Source of the DNA: Litoditis marina
Taxonomy: Eukaryota > Nematoda > Chromadorea > Rhabditida > Rhabditidae
Reading direction: 5' to 3'
NCBI GenBank assembly: GCA_964036275.1
Contig: OZ038434.1
Span: 25,403,413 to 25,467,412 of the forward strand
DNA length: 64,000 nt
Position numbers and translations under genes: made by a program. The notes beneath the pieces were generated by a model. That model saw only the letters and a program-made list of their open reading frames with translations, made no database searches and was not told where the DNA came from. Positions 48,539-58,869 of this stretch are shown here, one piece after another. Within the stretch, counting starts at the first letter, position 1. Every line of letters starts with the position of its first letter.

Positions 48539-51500
48539 ATGATTCATCCGGTTCTTCTGTTGGCTGTCTCCGGAAGTGTTCTGGCGTCTTTGGAGTCGGA
48601 TCAGGAAAATCAGTTCGCAAACGTCCCGGAGGAGTTCAGGTACAGTTTTTCGTGGCTCCTACTAAGAACTAGCGTCGTTCTAATGAGTGTTTAGGTTGTT
48701 TTTGTGCTTTCTTCGAATATTCCACCGGATAACCTATCGTAAGTATAGGTTTTATCACGTGTAACGAAAGAATCGAGTGAATAGTGTATTGTGTCAAATC
48801 TCATCCACATTCGCCTCCTTCATCAAATCGAAACCGTCACGACTGTCTGAGGTCGAACCCAGGAATATACCGACTCTTGATTCCTACTCTGCGTCTCTCC
48901 AAGTACACGCTATTTCTTACGCGCACCATCGCCACGGTTTGGAGTTCCCGGAACAGTACGGGAATAATGTGTTCAAATATTGATCCAAGAGCACCTTATG
49001 CAATCATCTCACAATATACCTGTATACTATAGTACAGAATATACGCAGAGTACGTTTGCCAGAACATCCCGGGACCTCCCTGTACTAGAAGTTAACTGAA
49101 TCGTCAAGTTAGCATTCTAATGCAAAGTAGCCATTCTAATGCAAAGTAGCGCACTTTATCATTGCACGTTTTTGAGTGTGTTTAACATGTTTCACGTGAC
49201 TGTGCAATTGATGAACAGTATACATCTCTCAGTTTTCCGCACCATTCGGCAATACTTGTAACACGGCGGATTGTTAAAGCAGAGAAATAGCGTATGCTTG
49301 AGGAGACGCAGACTGGGAAACAAAAGCTGGGATGTTCACAAAAACGGCCTCAGACTACAGAAACATTTTAACGACAGTATGAGGCTTGTGCAAAGTAAAA
49401 CACTCACAGTCGGGCTGAAAAGTCATGATGAGTTGCAATAAGTCTTCATGACAACAAATATTTTCTCTTTAAATGAATGGTGATTTTCTAGGGAGAGTAA
49501 CTGTGACCCTCCGGCCAGCCGTGAACAAGTCCTCAAAATGGGATACATCCCGGAAAACTGGAGTTATTACTCGCAAGTACAGCGAGATTGGATGAAGAGA
49601 GAGATACTCGTGCATCAAGCCATTGAAGAGTTGAATGAACACTACAAGAACGGAGACCTCACCACGGAACAACACGACGAACAAAGTCGTCAAGTTTATA
49701 GTTAGTTGTTCGTACTAGATATAGGTTAATAATAATAATAATATTTATTCCACTAAGTAATAGCACATAATAATAATCTTCCGTGAAATAGGAATAAACT
49801 GAAAACCCCAAAGGGATGGAAGCATAACTCTTCCATCTTCAGGTCATGGGGAGCTTTTTAGCATTTCAGTTGACTCGCATCTAAACTATTGTAGTGAAAA
49901 TGGAACATGTTGGAATAGGACGGCAATATCAATAACATCCAAATACGTCTTAAATTGCTCAACACTTTTCAATTGTCCAATATCCTTACTTATTGAATTC
50001 CACATTTTTAACACTCTCGGAAAGAACCAATTAGTATCACTGATTTTATCGCATAAAATGAGACGATGCCTATCCCTCGGAAGGTTACTGTTTTTCCATG
50101 GAACGATGGGAAGCTGGGATAGGCCCGTCCTTATTTTGTAAGCCTGTAACAAGTCAAATTTAGCACGTCTGAAATAGAATGGTCGTTCGTTCAAAATGCT
50201 CAATCTATCCGTGTAAGACTCATAAGAGACTCTACATTTCTGAAAAGCGGTAGCTGTGAATCTCCTTAATGGTCCTTCTAAAACAAGACATGAGTGTGAA
50301 TTAAGAGAAGGACAGTATATTTCGCTACAATATAGAAGTACCGGTGAAACATAAGTATTGAATAATGCCATATACTCTTCCGGAGTACCGAACGAAAATG
50401 ACCGAAGTATTTTTGCTGAAATCGCTGAAGCTTTGGCAATCTGCTGATTTATGTGACACTCAAAATTTAGTTTTTCGTCAATCATTACTCCAAGATCTCT
50501 TATGACCTCTCTCGGTTCAATGAGATTTCCATTGATGTAATATTTCTTTCTGGTGTTTTTTGCACCGAGATGAAGAACATTGATTTTATTCTGCGCTAAA
50601 GGAAGGCGCCAGTGCACAGACCACTCATAGACTAGATCAATTGTATCTTGTACAACTTCTGGATTGGAATCATAAATTTTAAGATCATCAGCGAAAAAAC
50701 AATGTTGTACTTGGTGACTATTGAGAAGTAATGATAGGTCATTGATGAAAATGAGAAATAAAAGAGGACCTGTAACAGTTCCTTGAAGTACTCCTGAGGT
50801 AACATCAAACGATCGTTCAGATAATGCATTGTTTGTTCTCACGAAAGATTTTCGATTAGTCAGAAAAGTTTTGAACCACCGAATCATTTGACAATCCAGA
50901 CCGAATGATTCCAGTTTGTATAGTAGTTTTGCATGAGAGACTTTATCAAAAGCTTTTCTAAAATCGAAGTATACAACATCTATAGACTTATTTGTATGAA
51001 TTTTCTTTTTCCATGAATCAATAGAACTCAAAAGCGCTAGGTTGCATGACCTTTTCTCAATAAATCCGAATTGGTTTTTTGAAAATCGATCGCTGAATTT
51101 GGTTCTGATGTGGTAGGCTATCATTTTTTCCATAACTCTGCATACTGCTGACGTGATAGAGATAGGTCTGTAATTGTCGGGCGAACATTTCAATCCCTTC
51201 TTGTAAACGGGTGTTATGAAAGAAGTTTTCCATTGTTTTGGTAAGAACGCTGTGTCATATGATTCTTGGAACAGAAGTGAAAGTGGATGGGCTAACGAAA
51301 GAGCACATTTTTTCAAGAGTAGTTGGTTGAGAAAATCGGCGGAGAATGTAGTTTTTGATGGCTGTTCTATGAGGTATTTGTATACCATGTGCGGTTCAAA
51401 AGACATCTCGAATTTCCGAGTGTTCATCTTGGGCAATTCAAACTTATCAAAGTCAACGACCGTGTCAGCATCTAATTCGTAAACAGAGGAAAATTGCTCG

Positions 51501-54206
51501 GCAAAAAGGTTTGATTTCTCCGGGTCGGAGAAAGCTATTTTGCCGTTTTGTGAGCGTAGAGGAGGAATATCTTCTCTGGGTTTGATGTACCTACGAAGAT
51601 GCTGGAAAAACTGTTTTTTGTTACCGGACTCCAGAACTTTTTTCTCATTTTTCATTCTGAACGCAGTTAGCTTTTTACGCAGTAGTTTCACTAATGTCCT
51701 ATACCGTAGTTTGCTCTGCTCGGAGGTGTGCCATGTTTTGTAGGCATCACGTTTCTCAGCTAACAATTTGCGAATATAAGGTGGGAAATTGGCCTTTGGC
51801 CTTCTAGAAAAGTATGGGGTATTATCCCGAACAATTTCTTCGGTGATTTTACAGAAATGATCATACTTCTGCTGTAGCGTGGAGAAATGACTGAACTGTC
51901 TATGCCAATTAAAACTCCCTATGAATTGATTCACTCTTTCGAAATTTGTCTTGGAGAAATCGAGTCTTTTCGCAATCTGATGTGTATTGTTATGATACGT
52001 CATTCCGTCATGCGACAGCTGGAGCGAAAAATCTATCGATGAATGGTCACTATTGAGTAAAGGGGGAGATGAGTCACAGCGAGCTATCAAATCATCACGT
52101 TGAGTCATAACTACGTCAAGTATATTGGCTGTTCCCTTGTGAGATACGTGAGTGGGAAAGTTCACGAGTTGTCTCAGGCTATTTTGAACGCAGAAATTCA
52201 GAAAGTTTCGTTGAGGAAGATCAGATGGAGAACTCAGCGATTTCCAGTTAATTTTAGGACAGTTGAGGTCACCAAGCACAATATTGTTCTCGTTATGAAG
52301 CAAATATGATTCAATGTGGCTACACAGAAATTTTGTTTGAATGGTGTTGGTGTCAGGAGGACGATAAACTAGAAAAAATCGAAAATGCTCGGAGTGTGCA
52401 TATAAGTCGAAACAGAGAATTTCACAGAGATGCTTTGAGTAATGAGTGTGCATGGAAATATCCTTTTCAATTATTTTCAAATGGGGCCTATAGAACAGCA
52501 GAACGCCACCACCGCAACGTTTGTTCTGGTTAACAATTCGGTCAAAACGTAGGCAATTGTATTTTTCAGAATTGGTCAAAGAGTTTGGCATTTTTGAATA
52601 CTGTAGGAATGTCTCAGTTAGAAAAACCAAATCAAAATTCAAACTATTACAGTGTTCAGTTACAAGTTTCACACGACTTTCACATGCAATTGATCTAATA
52701 TTGGTGAGAAAACAATTAAGAGAAAGTTTAAGACTAGAGATAGGATTAGAAGAGAAGGTGGGTAGCTCCCCATGCAAAACCTACGCCTTCCTTGGTGTGT
52801 TGAGTGGTCGAGGAGTTGAGAGTTCAGCTATGTCCAGATCTTTCACATAATACTTCATCTGACCGACCTGGCAGTTTGCGTTGTAACATTCTTTGCGCAG
52901 GGAATATAATAGGTTGAGTTCTGGTACGGTCATGTCACGACGGCATGTTGGAAGACGAGGTTGATCAGGAAGAGCAGGAAGGTTCTTGCGGAAGTTGAAT
53001 ATAAAGTTATTCCGATCTTTGGTGGAATCGAAATGAACTTTTATGACGCGGGGGTTTTTCGGATTCTTAGATGGTTGGCGCCAGAACGAGGTAGGTTTTG
53101 CTAGACCACCTTTCTCACAGATAGCGTTGATGAATGTTCCGTCTGAAGGTAAAACCTCGTGAGTGTCGTTGTTGCGAACCACAGAATCTGGCAACTTTTC
53201 GATGACCGCATTGAAGCTCTTCTCCGTAGCCTTCGCCGCTTCACGTACTAGGAAACTGGAGTATGCTAGGGTGGGAATAGACGGGTCACTTCTGGAAGCT
53301 CCTTGCAGATTAGTCGACATCTTATCGAAAAACCATTTGGGAGTTCCGAGGACTTGAGCAGAATTGGCGAGGGACAGGTCGTGTTTGATAGATTTGATAT
53401 CCTGAGCAAGAGTGGTGTAGTTTTCTTGCATTTTTGTGAGAAATTCCTCAGTAACAGTAGCTTTTACCGACGTTGGTGAGTCGGGGTTCGAGCGCTTAGT
53501 CATCTTAAAGAGCGGAATGTTGTTGCTGCCACTCGGCGCGAGAAACGATCGCGAATGAAGAAACGATCGCGAATGTGAAACGATAGGTTATATATATATA
53601 TATTTAAATTTAGATGATATAGTTCGTTTCATTCCCACGAGAACCATTGGCATCGTGCCAAGAATTTTGGAAGACTATTTATTAGAGAAAAAATTGGGTA
53701 TTCTAAAGACATTTTTCATTCACGTGTACCAATCAAACTGAAGAACAGTGAACGGAAATTTTCAGTTGTAGGAAAACTCCAAAGCGGTGAAAAAAAGCGT
53801 GGAATAGTCAGCCAAATCTCACTATGAATGGGCGCTACTATACAGGAAATAAAATGGCCAATTCGTTGCTGTAGTTTGCTGTGGAAACATGCAACGAGAT
53901 CAAGCTATAACCAGAACAGCAGGATGAAACAAATCACACAGTAATATAGATGGCTACAATATAGAAGAAATTCCTATAAACCATAAGGTTATTTCAAGTG
54001 TATATAAAGTAAGGTCAATATACATCAGGTATATTCGCTAACCGTCTTGAATCAAGGTCGAAACGATTTTGAGTTCATATTTTACTGAGCACATTAACAT
54101 AACTATTTTAAATTTGTCTGTTTCAGAGAAATTCTTTGGAACATTGTCCCAACCAGAAGTGGATGCTCTATATGAAAAACATCTACTCAACCTAAAATCG
54201 GAATGA
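48539..54206 (+). CDS. Small secreted protein, array copy D, split by a LINE
   Basis: Exons 48539-48639, 49492-49700 and 54127-54206 join in phase to 129 residues. Signal peptide PVLLLAVSGSVLAS; a longer exon 1 replaces the PPRPDN segment of A and C with DQENQFANVPEEF; motif MGYIPENWSYY retained; end VDALYEKHLLNLKSE. The exon 2 donor is GTTAGT where A and C have GTGAGT. A 3.85-kb retrotransposon on the opposite strand lengthens intron 2 to 4.4 kb, which might affect splicing. Coding sequence looks intact. Confidence 0.75.
49886..52777 (-). CDS. LINE ORF2: endonuclease and reverse transcriptase
   Basis: About 960 residues. The N-terminal APE-type endonuclease shows TNIRSI, LTET, LGDLNCP and LNSDHSSIDF, i.e. 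the catalytic Asn, Glu, Asp-Asn and SDH. The reverse transcriptase follows: TPVYKKG and NYRPISI, DVVYFDFRKAFDKVSH (motif A), GVLQGTVTGPLLFLIFINDL (motif B) and FADDLKIY (catalytic DD). The C-terminal part has SFSFGTPEEYMALFNTYVSP and ends near FPRVLKMWNSI. The frame is intact, so the copy may be active or recently so. It has no ATG at its start: it lies in the same frame as ORF1, directly after a single TAG. Confidence 0.92.
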   Translation of the reverse strand: MHGELPTFSSNPISSLKLSLNCFLTNIRSIACESRVKLVTEHCNSLNFDLVFLTETFLQYSKMPNSLTNSEKYNCLRFDRIVNQNKRCGGGVLLFYRPHLKIIEKDISMHTHYSKHLCEILCFDLYAHSEHFRFFLVYRPPDTNTIQTKFLCSHIESYLLHNENNIVLGDLNCPKINWKSLSSPSDLPQRNFLNFCVQNSLRQLVNFPTHVSHKGTANILDVVMTQRDDLIARCDSSPPLLNSDHSSIDFSLQLSHDGMTYHNNTHQIAKRLDFSKTNFERVNQFIGSFNWHRQFSHFSTLQQKYDHFCKITEEIVRDNTPYFSRRPKANFPPYIRKLLAEKRDAYKTWHTSEQSKLRYRTLVKLLRKKLTAFRMKNEKKVLESGNKKQFFQHLRRYIKPREDIPPLRSQNGKIAFSDPEKSNLFAEQFSSVYELDADTVVDFDKFELPKMNTRKFEMSFEPHMVYKYLIEQPSKTTFSADFLNQLLLKKCALSLAHPLSLLFQESYDTAFLPKQWKTSFITPVYKKGLKCSPDNYRPISITSAVCRVMEKMIAYHIRTKFSDRFSKNQFGFIEKRSCNLALLSSIDSWKKKIHTNKSIDVVYFDFRKAFDKVSHAKLLYKLESFGLDCQMIRWFKTFLTNRKSFVRTNNALSERSFDVTSGVLQGTVTGPLLFLIFINDLSLLLNSHQVQHCFFADDLKIYDSNPEVVQDTIDLVYEWSVHWRLPLAQNKINVLHLGAKNTRKKYYINGNLIEPREVIRDLGVMIDEKLNFECHINQQIAKASAISAKILRSFSFGTPEEYMALFNTYVSPVLLYCSEIYCPSLNSHSCLVLEGPLRRFTATAFQKCRVSYESYTDRLSILNERPFYFRRAKFDLLQAYKIRTGLSQLPIVPWKNSNLPRDRHRLILCDKISDTNWFFPRVLKMWNSISKDIGQLKSVEQFKTYLDVIDIAVLFQHVPFSLQ
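52781..53503 (-). CDS. LINE ORF1-like nucleic-acid-binding protein
   Basis: 240 residues from an ATG to TAG (52781-52783). An N-terminal helical, probably coiled-coil region is followed by a basic RRM-like stretch: RVIKVHFDSTKDRNNFIF, then CRRDMTVPELNLL and GQMKYYVKDLDI. This resembles ORF1 proteins of nematode LINEs, thought to bind element RNA. No CCHC zinc knuckle is seen. Confidence 0.75.
   Translation of the reverse strand: MTKRSNPDSPTSVKATVTEEFLTKMQENYTTLAQDIKSIKHDLSLANSAQVLGTPKWFFDKMSTNLQGASRSDPSIPTLAYSSFLVREAAKATEKSFNAVIEKLPDSVVRNNDTHEVLPSDGTFINAICEKGGLAKPTSFWRQPSKNPKNPRVIKVHFDSTKDRNNFIFNFRKNLPALPDQPRLPTCRRDMTVPELNLLYSLRKECYNANCQVGQMKYYVKDLDIAELSTPRPLNTPRKA
53618..53825. mobile_element. 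Family F MITE, right end lost
   Basis: Starts TATAGTTCGTTTCATTCC just beyond the LINE and fades after AGTCAGCCAAATCTC. Intronic in gene D. Confidence 0.5.
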
Positions 54207-56642
54207 TCATTTTCGAACATGCCACAAAAATAAACATTTATTGAGAACATTTTAATTGATTGTGCGAATCCGTTTAATTGATTGTGAAAATTTCAATTGA
54301 TTGTGCGACTGAACTTTCGTGCGATAAGAATTACTTTGTTCTTATTTGTAGTGTTGTCATACGTAGCCTTGAAACTGTGCCAAGTGCTACAATAATTATG
54401 AAATGGAAAACATAAAACATAATGAAAAGCAGTTCTTATCCGGTTTTTGACATTACTAGACTTTGTTGGTGTCGCTGTCATAGAAAGCGGTTCATAGAGC
54501 TTTCTCACGATGTAGCAGTCTACCAAAACAATGAATTCTTTTGAGATCTAACAATAATAATAATTTATTATCTGTGTAGAGGTGAATCAACAACAATTAA
54601 ACCGAGATTACGTACATCATGAATGGATTTTAACAAAAATATCTGTTGTGTTTGTAGTTTGATCTATCAGTGCTTTGTTCGTAATTCACAGTGGGGCTGA
54701 TTCTCTAAAGGTCTCATTTCAACGTCCCAATGTAACGATGTCTCATTTTAAAACATCAATGTCCCAAAATCTCATTTCAATGTCCCAATGTCTCGATTCC
54801 ATGCGTGGCTTCGACTATTCTAGAGCAAGGTAGAGACTGTACATTAGGCGGAGAGTTCGAGACAGTAGTGTGAGAGAGGGAGTGTGTAGACGTGAGAGAA
54901 CGCCCGATACATAGTGTTAGAGACGTAGACAACAAATGATGACAATGCGCAGAGAGCACACACTGAAGGACGTCGCTGTTCGGCGAGAAGGTTTTGGAAT
55001 GGGACATTGGAATAGGACATTGGGACTATGGAACGAAACATACACTTCCACCTTTATGTGAATTATTATGTAGTAGAAAGTTCATGTGGAGATGTTAGTT
55101 TTGTCATCAATCTTTTACTGTCTACACATACTGCTCATTCTTATTCTTTATTTGTACAATATTTGGATGGTGGTCGTGCATACCACTGTGTTCATGTATA
55201 GTTTTTATTTCTATCAGTGTGTTATTCATTCGTTCGTTTTTAAAATTCATATTTTTACCATTCATTTTTTCAAATTCGCTCACTTTGATATTTTGTCAAA
55301 TAATATTCACTGGTTTTATAAAGTTGTTTGCCGAATTTCACATTTGCCCGTACACAGCAATGAAAGAGATATACAGTACCCGCCCGCCATTCCGTTCGCG
55401 ACGACTATACTACGTAGAGCCTTTTTTTGAAAGAGTGACATCTACCCCACTTTACTTCCATTTTCGGCTTTTATGCTAGAAGTAAATTGGATAGTCACGT
55501 AAAGTTGGAATTCTAATGAAGAATTGTGCACTTTGTAATAGCACGTGGTTCTGATGTGTTCAACATGTTTCACGTGACTGTGCATGTGACTAACAGTATA
55601 TACTTACTCTTTGTGCCTTTCAATGAATCTGGAGTAGACAGTGGAAACAAGCAATAGCACGATTATCGGAGAAATCAATTCGAAGTCAAATTATATTAAA
55701 ACACGGAGAAAATCCAGAAAGTTTGCGTTCAAAGTTATAATCAACGTGATTATCTCAACAATGTACGGTGAGCAAATGAAGTGTGATAACGCGAAACAAA
55801 GATTTACATATACCAAAGCTGATCTACATTTTCCCAATGAATGGTAATACCCGAGTGGGAACAAACGTTTCACGATTCAACAATTTGACTGTAATATAGT
55901 ACTTTTTTCCCCACTCGGCTATTACGATTCTCCGAGAACATGTAGGAAAGACCCCAAATTGAAATCGACCTTTATGAGAATGTAGTTAATCATTAGTTCT
56001 TCAAATTTCGATTGAAAACCCACGGCATCAAACTACAAACGCAATTGGACTACGCAGAATTCACCAAAGCCGTTTCACACATCAGAATGAGCTGCTCTTT
56101 CAAATCAAACCTTCATTATTCATTACACAGTGTGTAATAACGGAACGAAAGTGTGAAACGTGAATAATTGCCAAAAAGGACAATGGTGAAAAACTTGATA
56201 AACATGGAAGAGAAATATATTGTAATAATGTAGAAACTCAGTACTGAGCGACTGTTCTAACATTTCTACCGTATCAATACTACAACCGCTGGGCTGTATT
56301 CTATATCTGTATTTTTTCGAATAATCCTGGTGGCGAGTTAGAAAGTTGGTCACATTATACTGATAGTCATTCGCACAGTCACGTGAAACATGTTAGCAGT
56401 AGAACTCAGAACGTGCAATGAGAAAGTGCACGATTCCTCATTAGAATGCTAACTTTACGTGACAATTCAATTCATTTCCAGTATGCGTATGCTAGAACAT
56501 CCCGACACGTTCATCTCAACCTGCGTCTCTCGCTCTACGCACTATTTCGCCGCACTCCTCTCTCGGCGGCATGTGAGAAATTTCGTCCGAACTTGATAAC
56601 GGGTTTTTTGGAGCTCTATTTTCGATTTGGGAACAACAGTAG
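54207..56642. other. Intergenic stretch between genes D and E
   Basis: No complete gene seen. It holds a foldback with arms CATTTCAACGTCCCAATG and GGACATTGGGAC (about 54705-55040), part of a tRNA-like element (55340-55420), two family K MITEs (about 55478-55602 and 56362-56482) and two orphan copies of the array's upstream module facing each other (55810-55946). Confidence 0.5.
55810..55946. promoter_or_regulatory. Head-to-head orphan copies of the array upstream module
   Basis: Minus-oriented block 55810-55861 (TTCCCACTCGGGTATTACCA on its strand) and plus-oriented block 55908-55946 (TTCCCCACTCGGCTATTACG). No intact array gene follows either one. They may mark lost family members, or show that the block itself is a dispersed repeat. 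Confidence 0.35.
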
Positions 56643-56699
56643 TTCCCACTCGGCTATTACCATTGTTTGGGAAAATGTAGATCAGTTGGTATATATACT
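56643..56699 (+). promoter_or_regulatory. Conserved upstream module of gene E
   Basis: TTCCCACTCGGCTATTACCA, TGGGAAAATGTAGATCAG, then TTGGTATATATACTT, about 255 bp before the gene E start codon. Same order of parts as in the other array genes. Confidence 0.45.
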
Positions 56700-56954
56700 T
56701 CTTGCTTATATTATTATGCACTGCATTTGTTTACATAGAGACGCGACATTCGAACATCTATCTTTTTTTATCTCTTTCAATATATGTTTCAGAAAAGTGA
56801 GGCTGTATTCAGAAACATCCCCACCTTTATATCCAAATTTAGCCGAAATATCCGTTTTACGAAATAGTGCGCTAAGCGAGAGACGCAGGTTATGGTGGAG
56901 TATCTGGGATGTTCTAGCACATGATACGTACTTTCTATGGAAGTTTTTCAGATC

Positions 56955-58841
56955 ATGCTTCGCGCGATTTTAGTGTTGATGTTCGTTTCCACCGTGTATT
57001 CTGGTGTAATTGACAGAAATGAGCGGTAAGTATAGTTCGTCCCATTCCCACTGAGGCCCATTGGCATCATGCCAAGATTTTTGGATGACTATTTCTTGGA
57101 CTAGATATAAGTTTTTGGAGACTTTTTTCATCGACTTGTTCTTAGGAAACTGAACAACATCTAATAGCAATTTGCAGTGTGTTGAAAACTCCAAAGTGGT
57201 AAAAAATTGCACGGAATATTCATTGGCTCGATGCCAAGTCTCAGTGGGAATGACCGGAACTATAGAAGCAGATCCAACTACAGATTTGTTTTTTTTTCGT
57301 AGTCACTGATCTCTGATCTTTGGCGTCGAGCGTACTCGAACTCGCCGCACATGTGCCGCACGAAACTCACTGACTGTTGTCCGTTATCGACACGTTGGTA
57401 AATGATTTGCTATGGTACACAATACTCCCGCGCCCGCCCTACCCCTCTAAGTACCATTTTACGTACCCATCTAAGTGCCAGAATCTGTTGTCCCCCTTCA
57501 ACTGCCTGTTTTTCGCCAAACTGATTTTTATGTCGAAATTCGATAGGCCACGCCCCCTTAAGTAGCCCTCTAACGCCCCAGGTTCAGTCTGAGTACCTTA
57601 ATGAACTATTCAATTTCCCGTCAAACCCACTTCGTATTTTCAGCTCTGAACGGTTGTTTCAATTTGCAGAGAGCTGGTTGTTCCTAATTGTTTTATCGAT
57701 TGGACGAACGTGAATACAATGATCCAACTTGGAATCGTGCCAAACGACCCGAGAATCCCAGAAGAGAAAAAGAGATACGCCAGAAAACAGATAAAAGGAA
57801 AGCGATTCCAGAAGAGCCTGCAATATCGAGTGAAAAAAGGAGAATTGACTGAGGAACAAGCTCTCGTAGAGTTCACGAAGTTCGCAAAGTGAGTTTAGAG
57901 GAGGGCTGAATTGAATTTGTCTATGTGAGTGCCAAATTTATGAATTTCTGTCCGGAATTGAACCTGCGAGTACAAAAGTTTCGTGACACGCTAACCGCTA
58001 CGCTATTAGAGCACATGATCGGAAAGCTTCGGAATCAGAGATATGTGTGCGTACACAGCGGACAATGAGATATACTGTACCTCCCTTGCCGTTGGCGACG
58101 ACTATACCGGCGTTAGCCATTGAAGGGCAAGAGAATCAGAGAAGCGCGCGCAATCAATATTCATTCACTCCGAATCACCCTCTGCATCTCTAACAGTAAC
58201 TAATAGTTAGTAAAATGTCGAGAACAGCGCTTTGAACTGGACATTCTGGTGGGAAGAGGATATTAATCGATTCAGTCTCAGGTTTGTATTCCATTTGAAA
58301 ATAAAATTCAGCCTTTAAAGCGAAATTTGGTTTCTGTTCCGAAGAAATGACTTGTGTAACGTACTGCCAAAGTAAGATTTGAATATTAGACAGCGTAATA
58401 GAAAACGCTAATCAAACGAATGAATACCTGGCTTAGTTCAACTAGTTAAGTATAGTCTGTTTCACGGAACAATACCCCTCTACAGTAAGATTATAAAACT
58501 TTTGAGTGATTTTATCATATCTTGTAGGTGTTGTACATTGTTTAAACTTTGTGATTTCGTTTTCCACTTTGGGTACTACGAGCATGAAAAACAGTGAACC
58601 TTAAATCCTGTTTGTTGACTAGATAAGTGCGTTTGAATTTTCGAAAGATTACTGTAGAAAGTCATCGATTGGTGAAACGAACTATACAACGGAACACTTG
58701 TATCCCCTTATTTTGCTATACCGCATGTTGACCACTGAAGCTGTTTTCAAATGAACACACGTACTTATATTATACCGAGGTAGAGGTGATGAAAATCTAT
58801 TTTCTTATTCAATGTTTTTCAGAGAAGAAGGCATTTACTAA
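56955..58841 (+). CDS. Small secreted protein, divergent array copy E
   Basis: Exons 56955-57025, 57670-57888 and 58823-58841 join in phase to 102 residues. Signal peptide LRAILVLMFVSTVYSG; exon 2 begins ELVVPNCFIDW and holds LGIVPNDPRIPEEKKR, which aligns with the YIPENW block of A-D; the rest is strongly basic. Exon 3 is only five codons plus stop (EEGIY end), so the KSE C-terminus of the others is missing. The ATG is 3 nt after TTTTTCAG. AATAAA is near 58868. A MITE begins 5 nt after the exon 1 donor. Function unknown. Confidence 0.7.
57031..57264. mobile_element. TA-ended MITE, family F, best-preserved copy
   Basis: TATAGTTCGTCCCATTCCCA to TGGGAATGACCGGAACTATA, with CATTGGCATCATGCCAA and GGCTCGATGCCAAG inside the ends. 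It starts right after GTAAG of the gene E intron 1 donor. Confidence 0.8.
57921..58106 (-). repeat. tRNA-like TA-ended element, copy S6
   Basis: Inverted; ends GTTGGCGACGACTATA and CTATGTGAGTGCC; B-box complement GGAATTGAACCTGC. In gene E intron 2, directly followed by a family T MITE (to about 58325) and a family G MITE (58451-58686). Confidence 0.6.
58451..58686. mobile_element. TA-ended MITE, family G copy 3
   Basis: TATAGTCTGTTTCACGGAAC to GGTGAAACGAACTATA; close to the copy at 42351-42586. Confidence 0.7.
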
Positions 58842-58869
58842 TCCGGTTAAACAATGATTAACATTTAAT

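Larger units (their letters stand above)
49729..53582 (-). mobile_element. Full-length-looking non-LTR retrotransposon (LINE)
   Basis: Minus-strand element of about 3.85 kb flanked by the 8-bp repeat ATAGGTTA (49721-49728 and 53583-53590), a target-site duplication in intron 2 of gene D. Its 3' end is a (TTA)n tail. Its 5' end has 17-18-bp iterations of GAAACGATCGCGAATG (as read on plus). It encodes an ORF1-like protein and an endonuclease/reverse transcriptase, as in CR1/Jockey-type elements. The paralogous introns in A and C lack it, so the insertion is younger than the gene duplications. Confidence 0.9.
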
